From Strigamia acuminata (lineage: Eukaryota > Arthropoda > Chilopoda > Geophilomorpha > Linotaeniidae): a stretch of DNA of 64,000 nt. Below, piece after piece: positions 1-12,619 of this stretch. Position 1 is the stretch's first letter; each line of letters opens with the position of its first letter. Location: the NCBI GenBank assembly GCA_949358305.1, contig OX442315.1, positions 21,664,427 through 21,728,426 on the forward strand, in the 5' to 3' direction. The position numbers were made by a program, and so were the translations under genes. The notes beneath the pieces are model-generated. The model ran no database searches. It was given only the letters and a program-made list of their open reading frames with translations, and was not told where the DNA came from.

Positions 1-25
1 TTAAGGCTGATTTATTTTGTTGCAG

Positions 26-3000
26 TTATCAAGGAAGATCACTTGCCTCGACAACCAGCGTCCGGGGTAGAACGGCTTTTACTGGATTCAGATGTGCACC
101 GGGTACCCGAGAGCTGCGACCGGGCCGCTGAACTGGTTTTATGGGTAGAAACTACAATTCGAAACGACGATTCTATTTGCTCGCGATTTCCTGATTTTAT
201 AAAGAGAAATATACGCCAAATTATTTTCGGTTTGTAATATTAACTTAAAAATGATTTTTCAACTTGATTTTACGTTTGATTTAAATTTTTAAAAAAATCA
301 GGTGTAGCACGTTTGCCTCCAGTCAACAGTTACTGCCGCACGCCTCCCATCCTTTGGCAAATGGGTTGGTGTCCTGAAGTGACCACATCCTCACACATGT
401 CCGTACCACCACTACCCGTTGAATATCTGCAGGAACACGAAGCTTTCAAACAATTTATATTCAGAGTGAACACCTTAGGTCAGCAAAGAATATTACACTG
501 TTAACATAACACTATTAATCTTTGAATAATTCTGTTTTGTAGGTTGGAAGAGCCGTCAGCAGTTTGAAGAGACTTGGATGACTCTTTTGGGAGTTCTTAG
601 TGCTACCCCGATAAACGAAGGCGTAGAATTGGAGGAGGAGGTGGAACGTGTAGAAACAAGTTGCTTAGCTGTGAAATGCCTTACTGGTCTGCTGCTGCAA
701 ACATTGCTGACACCGCAAATAGGAAATCCAAACAACAGTGGTTATTTGCACAATAAGAGAGACAAACCGATCGCGTTTTTGCACACTAGGTGCGGCAAAA
801 AGTTGGGTGTGGTTCTCGAAATTGTGCATCGGAGAGTGCGAGAGATGGTTTATAAAGATTATTCGACTCGTAACGGATTGTACGAAGTAAATCTCGAGCG
901 CAAATTATCTCCTGAAAAATACGGAGCTAGTCAAGTGGCGTTAGAATATTTATGGACAGCAACGGGAATGTTAGAAGAATCCGATAGTGATGTGCCATCG
1001 TCAGGATCTTATCCAGTTGGTTCCATCGAATTTCATCAACGTGAACGGCGTTTAATAGCAAGTGGATTGGACATTAATTCGTGCCTCCACTTTCTCTTAG
1101 ATTTGTATTCACAATGGTTAGCTCCTTTAACTATAACACGTCTTCCATTGGCTCTTCTGACAGAAGTTACCCGTTCCGTGGTTCAATTATCAGACTTATT
1201 CACAGAGCGCGCTCAGTTTGAATGGATGTTGGATATTCTTATGGATTTATATCGGACTCATCCTCCAGAAGATGAATTATTAACGTCTTATTTGGTCTTG
1301 GGCATTAGTAAAGCAGCGGCTGTTGTTGGAATGGTAACATTTTGATGTTTTAAATGTTGTAATTTATTTTCGTTAATTTAATTTTTGTCGTTAAGGATTT
1401 AGAGTTTGCTGAAAGACTTAAGAAAATCCTGGAGGGCAGTCTCAAAAGTACACATTTACCCACACGGATATCAACATTGCATGGTTTCCTCTATTTATTA
1501 GAGACGGGATCTTCGGAAGAAACGCTTCTCTTTCTCGCTCTTTCTATGGATTATATTTCTAAGCAATTAGAAAATTTTAATTCGTGAGTTATTAATATCA
1601 TTTTAAGTTATTTAGAATTGGTATTAATGAATTTTTAAATTGTAGGTGCAGTAATTATAGCGAGGAACATGTATTAATCACTTGGACGCTTTTATTTTAC
1701 ATTTTGGAGAATTATTGCAAAGATTTGCAGGAAACTGACTTTGCTGCGAAAGCTGTACAGGTGAATTTAGTCATTTTGTATTCAGATGAAAAATTGTAAT
1801 GTTATGATTTCAGGTGAGCATCCAAATCGCCTCTAGTCCCGAAGATTCGCATCCACTCAGTGTCTATTTGCTCATAATGCACGGTTTAGAGAGATTGCTC
1901 TTGGCTGAAGTGATTGGAGCTAAAGATGCAGAACTGCTAGTGAAGCTGGGTGTTGATAGGTATTTTTATTTTTTTAAATTGGAATTTGTGTGGGGAAATA
2001 ATTAAAGAAATTAAATGAATTTTAGGTTTTGTCAACCGAATCCAATTCGATCTTTGGTAGGGTTGAGTTTGATGTTGTCGTGCATGTACACTAGCAAAGA
2101 AAACGACAAATGGAGCCCATCGGTCGCATCCGCTAGTTTCGAAATACTTGATAGTTACAATCCTCAGGGAACAGATGCTGAATCATTAATTGTTGCTATG
2201 GAAAGAGTAACAGTTTTGTTCGATAGGTGGAAATTAAAAAATTAAAAAATTCTTTTTGGTGTACAAATTATTTAATTTATTTACAATTTATCACAGAATC
2301 AAGAAAGGTTACCCGAATGAAGCAGAAGTTGTGTCTCGGGTTCTTCCAATATTTCTGATGGACTTTTTTCCTCCTTCGGACATAATGAACAAGGTTATTG
2401 GTGAATTCATTTCCAATCAGCAGCCTCATCCTCAGATGCTTGCATCGGTTGTTTTTAATGTAAGAGTTCAACTTATTGTTATTGCGTTAATTTGTCTTTA
2501 ACATTTAATTTGCCGTTTATTTCAGGTGTTTGAAAGTGTATACCTTCAGTCGCAGCAGCCTCTCATTCAAGAATGGGTGATGCTATCTTTATCCAATTTC
2601 ACCCAAAGATCACCTATTTCTATGGCAATTTGGAGTCTCACCTGTTTTTTTATCAGTGCATCGACGAATTGTTGGATCCGATTCTTGTGATTAATATTTA
2701 AAAATATATATTTGTTTACTTTTTTTAAATTTAATTTCCTTTTTGTCGTTTTTATTCAGATTTTCATACATTCAGAGACGAATGGGAAAACAAGATATAT
2801 TTGATAGAGAAATGTTTTGTATAGCTGCATTGGATTTTTGTCGCCAGGTAATTACGTTTTATCTTGAGAAGGTTAAGAAAACTCGTTTTTTTTTTACTGA
2901 TTGTAATGTTTTTACATATAGTTATTGGATAAATCGCAACTGGAATTGATTCATCAAGTCATTGCTGTGGTGGAACAACCATACACGCCATACGCAGATC

Positions 3001-3050
3001 TTAGTAATTGTTTGACTTTATTTCAACAGGGGTCGCATGAACCTGGATAA
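26..3050 (+). CDS. htt: Huntingtin, C-terminal part (5' truncated by the window)
   Basis: The last eleven exons of a huntingtin orthologue, 786 residues visible. Exons: 26-229, 302-478, 543-1333, 1396-1583, 1646-1760, 1814-1959, 2026-2226, 2297-2459, 2526-2686, 2760-2847 and 2922-3050 (TAA). All junctions are GT-AG and keep frame. Recognised from signatures of the family's C-terminal HEAT domain: PVNSY followed by a PP.LW..GW.P run, [61 protein letters not shown] and [12 protein letters not shown]. Huntingtin is a very large alpha-solenoid scaffold with roles in vesicle transport, autophagy and mitotic spindle orientation; the visible part is the C-HEAT region. No catalytic residues are expected. 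The gene begins upstream of the window; the first visible exon starts after the acceptor at 21-25. No frame break is seen. Introns are 52-87 nt. Confidence 0.95.
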
Positions 3051-3155
3051 AGTCTCAAAGATTTGTCAAGGAGTAATTATAATGTAGATGATTTAAATAT
3101 TAATCGAATCCCCCATCATGCAGGATTTATCAGTTGTAAATTCATCTCATGACTG

Positions 3156-3161
3156 AATAAA
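3156..3161 (+). terminator. Polyadenylation signal of huntingtin
   Basis: AATAAA lies 106 nt after the huntingtin stop codon and is the first canonical signal downstream. Confidence 0.6.
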
Positions 3162-4010
3162 ATAACTATTATTCTGGTAAATTGTACGGTTTGTAAGTTA
3201 GTTGGGTATTTCATTAATGAACGTATTTAAAAAAAAAAATTTTGTGATTGTTTTCAAAGTACCGGTATCAAATTTTATTCCGCGATCCCTTCTTTTTGTT
3301 GAAGAAAATTGGCGCTTCTTTAATCTTTCGTCTTTCATGGGTTTTTGGGCTTGTTCTGCAATGCCGCAAAGCGAACTGTGACTTTTTGAATTGATTTAAT
3401 GAAAAGGCAAAGTGAATTCAATAAATATATTCTTCTTTAGAGTTTGTGTTGCAGATAAATGTATATATTTTTGTTATAATTTGATTTTAATAACTAATTA
3501 TATCTTTTCATTTATAAATAAGCATAGGAGAAGACTACAAAAATAACTGATAGGAAAAATTGTAAGTATTCTTTTCATTCTATATTACCTAACTAATCAA
3601 CCATAGACTTAGTTAGTAAATTTATTCAAAAAGAAAAGCGACGGGGTGGTGGTAAACATAGTTTCCCAATCACTTTTTAGCTAGAAAAACACTGTTTTTT
3701 GCGAGTATCTCTGTAACAACACCAGATACGCAAATTCCAACACCGGCAATCAATTTTTTTTAAGCTAATTTATTCCAAAACACTTAATTTTGGCAAAAAT
3801 ATTGAGGGTATTTAATCTATGGCAAAATGGTATTTAGACGATCTTGATTCGGGGATTTCAATACCAAAAAATTGCCAGGATTCCAAGAGTAGGTAGTGAC
3901 CTACAACCCATTTCCAAAAGTATTGAAATTCTTTAATTTGACAGAGGTATTATCTTATTGAAACTTGAAGTATTTCCCTCGATTGTGAGTTCATATGACC
4001 GCTTACAAAC
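3162..4010. other. Intergenic, no gene seen
   Basis: AT-rich sequence between huntingtin and the foldback element. I see no long ORF, no RNA gene and no strong repeat. It ends exactly at the TATACTC terminus of the next element. Confidence 0.6.
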
Positions 4011-6527
4011 TATACTCTGACCGACCTTAAGAAGGACCCTAACTCACAGCCTCATTACTCCTAACTGTGGAGTATGTCACACCACCAGGAAAAGTAGTTT
4101 CAGTCAGTATTAAATTTTTTTGATTGATTTTTATCGATTTTTATCGATTTTTAACGAGTTTTATCAACATTGTTCAAACTTGTTAAAATCGTTAAAAATC
4201 GATAAAAATCAATAAAAATCGATTAAAATTGTAAGAAATTGACTAAAATCGTCAAAAATCGATCAAAAACGATCAAAATTAATCAAAATCGTTTAAAAAT
4301 TGATAAAAATCGTAAAAAATTGATTAAAAATTGTAAAAAATCGATTAAAAATCGTAAAAAAATCGATTAAAAATTGTAAAAAATCGATTAAAAAGTGTAA
4401 AAAAATCGATTAAAAGTTGTAAAAAAATTGTTCAAAATCGATTAAAAATTTAAAAAAATTAATTAAAAATTTAAAAAATCGATTAAAAATCGTTAAAAAT
4501 CGATTAAAAATTGTAAAAAAATTGATTAAAAATCGAAAAAAATTGATTAAAGTTTAATACCGACTAAAACTAATTTGGATTTTTAATCGATTTTTTACGA
4601 TTTGTAATCGATTTTTTACGATTTGTAATTGATTTTTAATCGATTTTTTACGATTTTTATCAATTTTTAAACGATTTTGATTGATTTTGATCGTTTTTGA
4701 TCGATTTTTATCGATTTTCAACGAGTTTTATCAACATTGTTCAAAATTGTTAAAATCGTTAAAAATCGATAAAAATCAATAAAAATCGATTAAAATTGTA
4801 AGAAATTGACTAAAATCGTCAAAAATTGATCAAAAACGATCAAAATTAATCAAAATCGTTTAAAAATTGATAAAAATCGTCAAAAATCGATTAAAAATCG
4901 TAAAAAATCGATTAAAAATCGTAAAAAAAATCGATTAAAAATCGTAAAAAATCGATTAAAAAGTGTAAAAAAATCGATTAAAAATTGTAAAAAAAATTGT
5001 TCAAAATCGATTAAAAATTTAAAAAAATCAATTAAAAATTTAAAAAAATCGATTAAAAATCGTTAAAAATCGATTAAAAATCGTAAAAAAATTGATTAAA
5101 AATCGAAAAAAATTGATTAAAGTTTAATACCGACTAAAACTAATTTGGATTTTTAATCAATTTTTTACGATTTGTAATCGATTTTTTACGATTTTTAATT
5201 GATTTTTTACGATTTGTAATTGATTTTTAATCGTTTTTTTACGATTTTTATCAATTTTTAAACGATTTTGATTGATTTTGATCGTTTTTGATCGATTTTT
5301 GACGATTTTTAAACGATTTTAGTCAATTTCTTACAATTTTTAATCGATTTTGATTGATTTTTATCGATTTTTATCGATTTTTAACGAGTTTTATCAACAT
5401 TGTTCAAAATTGTTAAAATCGTTAAAAATCGATAAAAATCAATAAAAATCGATTAAAATTGTAAGAAATTGACTAAAATCGTCAAAAATCGATCAAAAAC
5501 GATCAAAATTAATCAAAATCGTTTAAAAATTGATAAAAATCGTAAAAAAATTGATTAAAAATTGTAAAAAATCGATTAAAAATCGTAAAAAAATCGATTA
5601 AAAATTGTAAAAAATCGATTAAAAAGTGTAAAAAAATCGATTAAAAATTGTAAAAAAATTGTTCAAAATCGATTAAAAATTTAAAAAAATCAATTAAAAA
5701 TTTAAAAAATCGATTAAAAATCGTTAAAAATCGATTAAAAATTGTAAAAAAATTGATTAAAAATCGAAAAAAATTGATTAAAGTTTAATACCGACTAAAA
5801 CTAATTTGGATTTTTAATCAATTTTTTACGATTTGTAATCGATTTTTTACGATTTTTAATTGATTTTTTACGATTTGTAATTGATTTTTAATCGTTTTTT
5901 TACGATTTTTATCAATTTTTAAACGATTTTGATTGATTTTGATCGTTTTTGATCGATTTTTGACGATTTTTAAACGATTTTAGTCAATTTCTTACAATTT
6001 TTAATCGATTTTGATTGATTTTTATCGATTTTTATCGATTTTTAACGAGTTTTATCAACATTGTTCAAAATTGTTAAAATCGTTAAAAATCGATAAAAAT
6101 CAATAAAAATCGATTAAAATTGTAAGAAATTGACTAAAATCGTCAAAAATCGATCAAAAACGATCAAAATTAATCAAAATCGTTTAAAAATTGATAAAAA
6201 TCGTAAAAAATCGATTAAAAATCGTAAAAAATCGATTAAAAATTGTAAAAAAATTGATTAAAAATCGTAAAAAATCGATTAAAAAGTGTAAAAAAATCGA
6301 TTAAAAATTGTAAAAAAATTGTTAAAAATCGATTAAAAATCTAAAAAAATCGATTAAAAATCGTTAAAAATCGATTAAAAATAGTAAAAAAATTGATTAA
6401 AAATCGAAAAAAATTGATTAAAGTTTAATACCGACTAAAACTAGTTTTCCTGGTGGTGTGACACACTCCACAGTTAGGAGTAATGAGGCTGTGAGTTAGG
6501 GTCTTTCTTAAGATCGGTCAGAGTATA
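4011..6527. mobile_element. Foldback-type non-autonomous DNA transposon, 2.5 kb
   Basis: Bounded by near-perfect terminal inverted repeats: left 4011 to about 4116, right about 6423 to 6527. Both begin TATACTCTGACCGA read inward and share the blocks CTAACTCACAGCC and CTCCTAACTGTGGAGT, then an ACCACCAGGAAAA block. No transposase ORF is present; the interior is an AT-rich inverted/tandem array. The TATA ends are compatible with a TA target duplication as in Tc1/mariner-like elements (inference). The same ends and subterminal blocks recur in the short elements at 32098 and 32907, so this is a family. It could also be described as a satellite captured between MITE ends. Confidence 0.8.
4117..6422. 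repeat. Array of ATCGATTAAAA-type units, strand-asymmetric inverted repeats
   Basis: Built almost entirely from 10-16 bp words such as AATCGATTAAAA and TAAAAATCGTAAAAA and their complements. A higher-order unit repeats four times. A landmark around TTATCAACATTGTTCAAA occurs near 4161, 4729, 5391 and 6052. A second landmark, ACCGACTAAAAC, occurs at 4559, 5129, 5790 and 6430. Within each unit a T-rich arm precedes the TCAACATTG landmark and an A-rich arm follows, so each unit is itself a large imperfect palindrome. Spacing is 570, 661 and 640 bp. Non-coding. Confidence 0.9.
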
Positions 6528-7850
6528 GATATTTGGTTTGTTGTGAGCTGAAAATTCCACCCAAACCATTTAACAAACCATCTCTCATTTTTTTCACTTA
6601 TTTTTGCATCACCAGCAACTCTTAGTCCTACCAATAACTTCTCCAAGCATCTGAATTGAGTTTTTCTCATCCAAAAAACTGTCATAGTTTCTTAATCCAC
6701 CCAGAACATGGTGTTTCTTGCTACGATCAAATGGTCAACTTTTATGATTCTCTGTTAGTGGTGCTCTGAATCCTGTACAATTGTAAGTCAGCACAAAAAA
6801 AAATACAAGATGAACAGGAAAGCTTTATCTGAAATTTTGCCTACTGTTGGCCTAGTCTAAGTTACTAGACGACAAATTTGTCATTTGGCCCCTGTCAATG
6901 GGCAGCTTTTCCATCTCAGTTGTGTTTTAGTGCTCAAAATTAATCTTAAGCTCAAAAATATTATGAAATGATTCATTGGAAATGCCCAATTATTACAGAC
7001 AACGAAGAACTCAAACACGTTTTTAAAATCCTGCTTGGCAAAGTAAAAAAAAAAAAACTTAAAAATTATAAAGGACATTTACTTCTGTTACTACTTATAA
7101 TAAATTATAAAATTATACATCCAGAAATATATCGTAAGCAATTTACATGACAATGTACAGAATACATACTTTTTACATACAAAATTAATAGTTAGATTAT
7201 TAATCTTGTCAACGCATCATATCAATCATCAATAATGTAATTGTTGAAGCGTAATAAAATGAACATTTACGTCGTAGCAACATGATGTCTTAGAACGTTC
7301 CGTAATACTTGCTTTTGATAGGAATGCTGGTCATACGGATGACAAAAATTATTTTACAAAAATGAAATGAGCTGTTGGAGTTTGAGATATACAGTTTTTA
7401 TTGTTGCATACTCTTGAAAAATCTAGACCCACTGAAAGCAGTACAAAAGTGCAGAGGGTAAGCTCCGGTTGAGTGTCAGGGAGACAGAAAAATTATTATT
7501 AATGACGGATATTATAAAACAAATTTTTTAAATTAATTATATTTGACACATTTGTTACGGTTCTAAGCTTTTTTCAACAGTTTATCATCAGTTTTATCAT
7601 CACGATTTCCGAGGACAAAAACCGAGTGAATTGTTGACGTTATTTCGAAATCATATAATTATTACCATAGTATGGATTTATTGTTATTACTATACTTTTC
7701 GCATACACTTCTTTCATTTTTAGTGATTATTTTGGTATAATTATATGATTCATTTTACTGTTTATGAATAGGACACATTTTTATATTTTTGTTTCCTTTT
7801 CTACTTCCCTTTGCATATTAAATTCAAACTGTTGAAATACTTTTCTCCAG
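6528..7850. other. Intergenic, upstream of the multicopper oxidase gene
   Basis: About 1.3 kb of AT-rich sequence with no supported ORF. The two short ORFs around 6881-7150 overlap on opposite strands, run through poly-A/T and look like chance. The proximal end holds the promoter of the following gene. Confidence 0.6.
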
Positions 7851-7853
7851 CTA

Positions 7854-7890
7854 TATAAACGATTAGTTTTTTTTTCGTTTCCATATCAAT
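7854..7890 (+). promoter_or_regulatory. Core promoter of the multicopper oxidase gene
   Basis: TATAAA at 7854-7859 is followed by a TCAAT initiator-like site at 7886-7890, whose A (7888) is 34 nt from the TATA box. This leaves a 5' UTR of about 16 nt before the ATG at 7904. Spacing fits arthropod TATA/Inr promoters; the start site is inferred. Confidence 0.55.
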
Positions 7891-7903
7891 CTTATTACCC
7901 AGA

Positions 7904-10900
7904 ATGATCGTGACATTTCTCATCTTTTTCGCCTCCGTTAGGTATTGCGGTGCGATTGAACGGCATTACTACATTGCTATAGCTGAAGAAATGTGGGATT
8001 ATGCACCTGATGGAAATCTTATATACAATGGAAACCCCAAGTAAAGTTTAAAACTATAAATACAAATTATTATTTCAACGCATTAATCTATTTCATTTCG
8101 TTTAGAGATACTGATTTATATTTAAAATTGGACCCAAGTGTTCCAACACCTGGAACCAAATACAAAAAGTCTCTCTTCCGCCAGTACACTGATTCAACAT
8201 TTACTCAGCGTGTAGAAGCTCCGAAATGGCAAGGAATGATTGGCCCATTTATGAAAGCTGAGGTTGGAGATACGTTAATAGTTCATTTTCAAAATCAAGC
8301 TCTCTTTTCTTACACTATTCATCCCCATGGAGTTTTTTATAATAAAGACAGTGAAGGTATAATAGCTTGTCACATATATACATTTAAAAAAAAATCCTAT
8401 TTACAGTTCTACCTTTCTATCAATTATAGGTGCACTATATTCTGATGGTACTTCAGGAAAAGATAAATTAGATGATCACGTGCAACCAGGTGATAATTAT
8501 ACCTACATTTGGAGTGTTACACCAGAATATGGGCCAAAAGAAAATGATCCTAATTGTATCACATGGCTTTACCACTCTCATCAACTTGCTCAGATTCAAA
8601 TAATGACTGGTGCAGTTGGAATCATGGCTACTTGTAAAAATGGTAAACTATATGCTTGTAATATGCACCATTTTAAAAATTAACATACCGTAACATGATT
8701 TTACAGGTATTTTGGATGCTAAAGGAAATCGCAAAGATGTTGATAAAGATTTTTCTTTGTTATTTGCTATTATGGATGAAAATTTTAGTCAATACAGAGA
8801 AGAAAACATTGAAGCAGCGGGCATTACGGAGGAAGCTATTCAGGAAAACTTTATACCTTTTCAGGTATGGTGAATTAATTAGTCATAATTCAATAATCAT
8901 ACAATGAACGTTAAAATGTTTAATTAATATTTATTTCATTCATATAGCAAGGAAACCAAAAACATTCCATCAATGGTTACATTTATGGTAATTTACCGGG
9001 GTTAGATGTATGCGTAAATGACAAAATTAATCTTCACATGGCTGTCATTGGCAATGATTATGATCTACACACTGTATATCTGCAAGGACAAACAATGGAA
9101 ATATACAGACATACAACTGACACTGTTGGACTTTATCCTGGCTATTCTCTCACAGCCGATGTTGACGTTGAGGACGAAGGAAAGTGGTTGTTGTCATGCC
9201 AAGCGAGAGATTACATCAAAGGTAAATTGAAATAACACTTATTAGAATAAGATATTTTTATAATATGTCTGCAATATTATTTCAGCTGGAATGCAGGCAT
9301 TTTTTAATGTGAAAACGTGTGGCGAGAAAAAGTTAAAGAAGAAATCGTTTGACCAACACCTGAAAGGAAAGACACGCAACTATTATATTGCAGCTGAAGA
9401 AGTACTTTGGGATTATGCGCCTACAGGGATTGACCAAGAAACTGGAATACCACTTACTCAGTTTAAGGGAATGGCTTTTTTAAAGAAACGCAACATTTAA
9501 TTTTTTATTTATATATAAAATAGGCATGCACCGGATAGTTTTGGTTCATCCTCTGGCATGTGTGTTCTAAATGGCAGATACAAAAAAGCAGTTTACAAAG
9601 GATACAGTGATTCAGAATTTACAAAACCTCTTGAACGATCTGTATCGGAAGAACATTTAGGGTTCTTAGGACCAGTCATCAAGGCTGAAGTTGGCGACAC
9701 TATCAAAGTTCATTTCCTCAATCGAGCATCTCGTCCATATTCCATCCAAGCTTATCGGTATTTTATTAGGGACGAGCAGCAGGGAACACAATACAAAAGG
9801 GGCCGAGAAGGTAAATAATCAAATTGAGTTCCATAAAGTCCAAAGTTTATCACGTTCATCACTACTTGCTGAAAAAAATAGTTTCCGTTTATCCAAATGA
9901 AAAGCGAGATTATATATGGACAGTTCCACATACCGTTGGACCTGCCAAAGCTGATGCTGACTGTTTATTTGGCAGATATTATTCTGCTGTTGATCAAGTT
10001 AAGGATACATTTACAGGACTTAATGGGCCTTTACTGGTTTGCAAAAAAGGAACTCTTGCTAAAAATTATAAAAAGGTAACCTTTTAGTCATTTCTTTATG
10101 AAAGTATGTTTATTAATCAATAATATTTATTCTTTTAGGTAGACAGACAGTTTTATTTGTTATTTTCAAATGTTCAAGAAACACAAAGCCATTATTGGAG
10201 TGAAAATGTTGAACAGACTTGTGGAAATAATTTTAATGCAAGCGAATTAACTGCAAATTTTACTTATAAAGATGCAAATACTATGCGTTGTAAGAACACT
10301 GTGACACTGTTATGGATATTGCGTAATCAAGTCTTAAGTAACTCATAAAATTTCGTGTTGAAACTAAGACTTACAATTGAAATTACGCACGATCCGAAAT
10401 AAGTCAGTTTTATTTGCTTCTGATCTTATATATATATATTTATTTTTTAATTATTTCCAGCTATAAATGGTTACACGTACGGAAACTTACCAGGTCTTCG
10501 AATGGCAGAAAATGAAAACATAGCTTGGTACATTACAAGTGCAGGATATTCAAAAGGAGATCTACACACACCATATTTCCATGGAAACACTTTTGATGTT
10601 GATGGAACAAGGAAGGATACATTTGCTCTCATTCCAGATGTATTCAAAACACTATACATGAGTCCGGATAATTCGGGTAAAAATGCTCATAATGTTTTTT
10701 TTTTAAATGCTAAATGTTAAAATTAATTTTTCTTTTAGGTACCTGGCTGATTGAGGACATGGTCCAGGTTTATAGCAATGGAAAAGGATTAACAGCATTG
10801 TACACAGTAGACAAGAATTTTAAATCAAAAAAGAAACCGGCTGACCGAAAGGGAAAAGTTCGCAATTATTGTATAGGTGCAATCGAAGAAGCTTGGAATT

Positions 10901-12227
10901 ACGTTCCTGGTGTTGAAATTGACGCAATAAACGGAAAACGTCTCGACGAAGATCCGTAAGTGGCATCTCATACTTAAAAAATAAATTTATAAAACTGTTC
11001 AATTGGTTTTCATTAGTATTGCGAGCCAATATTATAATCAAGGTGATACTACAATTGGACACATTTATAAAAAAGCTATGTACAGACAATTTACTGATGA
11101 AACATTCAGCATTCAAAAAGAACGAACCGAAAGAGAACTTCATTTAGGCACAATGGGACCCTTCATTAAAGCTGAAGTTGGTGATACAATTCGAGTTGTC
11201 TTTAAAAACCTTGCGTCGTTTAATTTTTCACTGCAACCTCATGGCGTATTTTATAATAAATCAAATGAAGGTTCCTCATTTTTTATATTTAAAGCCGTCT
11301 GAAATTTATTCTTATAAACATTTTAGGCCAAGAATACAATGATAGAACATTTACACAAGATCACAAAGGTGACTCTGTTAGTCCTGGACAAACCTACGTG
11401 TACGAATGGAGTGTACCTTCGCGTGCAGGTCCGAGTTACGATGATTTTCCGTGCATTTTTTGGCCTTACATGTCTAGAGTTAACGAAGACGGTGATATGC
11501 AAGCAGGCTTATTGGGACCCATGGTTATTTGTCGTCCGGGAATCTTGGATGAAAACGGTATTCATTCATAGCTACTACAACACACAAAACATTGTTTTCT
11601 TATGTTGTGTTGTGTTGCTTAGATTTCAGGAAAGATGTAAATAGAGATTTTGCGTTATTCTATAACATCAACAATGAAAATCTTAGCCCATATCTAGATG
11701 AAAATATCAAAGTAAAATATTTGTATGCATTTTATTGATTTAAAAATGTGTTTTTTCTGGCTTATTTTGATTAGCTGTACACAAATAACCCAGAAGATAC
11801 TCTTGAAATGAAAACATCGCATGACTGGAAAGAGACTAATATGATGATGGCTATTAATGGATTTAGTTATAATAGCTTGCGCAATGTTGACTTATATTTA
11901 GGCGAAACAGCAGCATTTTATTTGATTAGTCTTGGAGATATATTTGAAACACATACAGTTCATTGGCATGGTAAGAAATAAAAAATAAACGGAAATTTAA
12001 ATTTAGATGCTTGTTTATCATACGTAGGTAATACATTTGTACGGAGACTCTCAGGTTTGCATCGACATGATGTGATTGATGTTTTGCCAGGAGATTTCAC
12101 CCAGGTTGAGGTAATTGGCGTTAATCCAGGTATTTGGCTTACCCACTGTCACATTGGCAACCACAGTCAAAATGGAATGTTTATGATGTATCGAGTAATT
12201 GACCCCGATGTATCTCTTAGAGAATAA
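7904..12227 (+). CDS. Secreted ceruloplasmin/hephaestin-like multicopper ferroxidase
   Basis: Sixteen exons give 1080 residues: 7904-8040, 8106-8356, 8430-8642, 8707-8864, 8948-9221, 9286-9460, 9524-9810, 9882-10075, 10139-10289, 10461-10676, 10739-10955, 11017-11270, 11327-11557, 11623-11711, 11775-11970, 12028-12227. Frames agree at every junction. A short signal peptide (about residues 1-17) precedes six cupredoxin domains arranged as three repeats, each starting Y.I...E..W.Y.P. All four HxH pairs of the trinuclear copper centre are present: HPH 118-120, HSH 178-180, HWH 1012-1014, HCH 1054-1056. The type 1 site is complete (H1009, C1055, H1060, M1065). Predicted reaction: oxidation of Fe(II) to Fe(III) with reduction of O2 to water. 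The protein ends 15 residues after M1065, with no membrane anchor, so it resembles ceruloplasmin more than hephaestin. The fourth domain (exons 7-8) has lost the HPHG loop and about 15 residues. The exon 7/8 acceptor is the least certain junction. Length matches vertebrate ceruloplasmin. Confidence 0.92.
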
Positions 12228-12613
12228 ATAACGACCTTATATTGTAGCAGCAAATTGTTGCAATTCAATTTTTATAAACCCATTGCCATCTTTTGGCAAC
12301 AAATTGCATGAAATAGCGTGCCAAGCATTAGTCGATGAGTTTTCCCACTGGAGAGCAGTATTTTTTTTTTAAACGAATGAATATTCGAGTGTTTCCGCTT
12401 TAGGGTGTTGTAACTTGTAATATTTCAAACATGGGGCGTATAAATTGCAAATAATCGTCATTTAGTTAGTGTAATTGATTATTGGCTGTCGTCATTATTG
12501 TTTTTTTTTTTAAAAAAAAAAGAAACTTCTTTAAGTCGCTGATGAAGTTATTTTTATTTTTTGTTACAATTGTGATGTTTGATTTGATTATAACAGAAAA
12601 ATCTAATTTCTAC

Positions 12614-12619
12614 AATAAA
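12614..12619 (+). terminator. Candidate polyadenylation signal of the multicopper oxidase
   Basis: AATAAA about 390 nt after the stop codon. Another AATAAA overlaps the stop itself and is probably too close to serve. Confidence 0.4.

Noticed and set aside
4011-6527. CRISPR-like or centromeric satellite reading of the 4-6.5 kb array
   Set aside because: No unique spacers, and the array is bounded by transposon-type inverted repeats shared with nearby MITEs.
9811-9845. A 35-nt intron between exons 7 and 8 of the ferroxidase
   Set aside because: It would fit the frame, but an acceptor at 9880-9881 gives a normal 71-nt intron and aligns better with the other domains.
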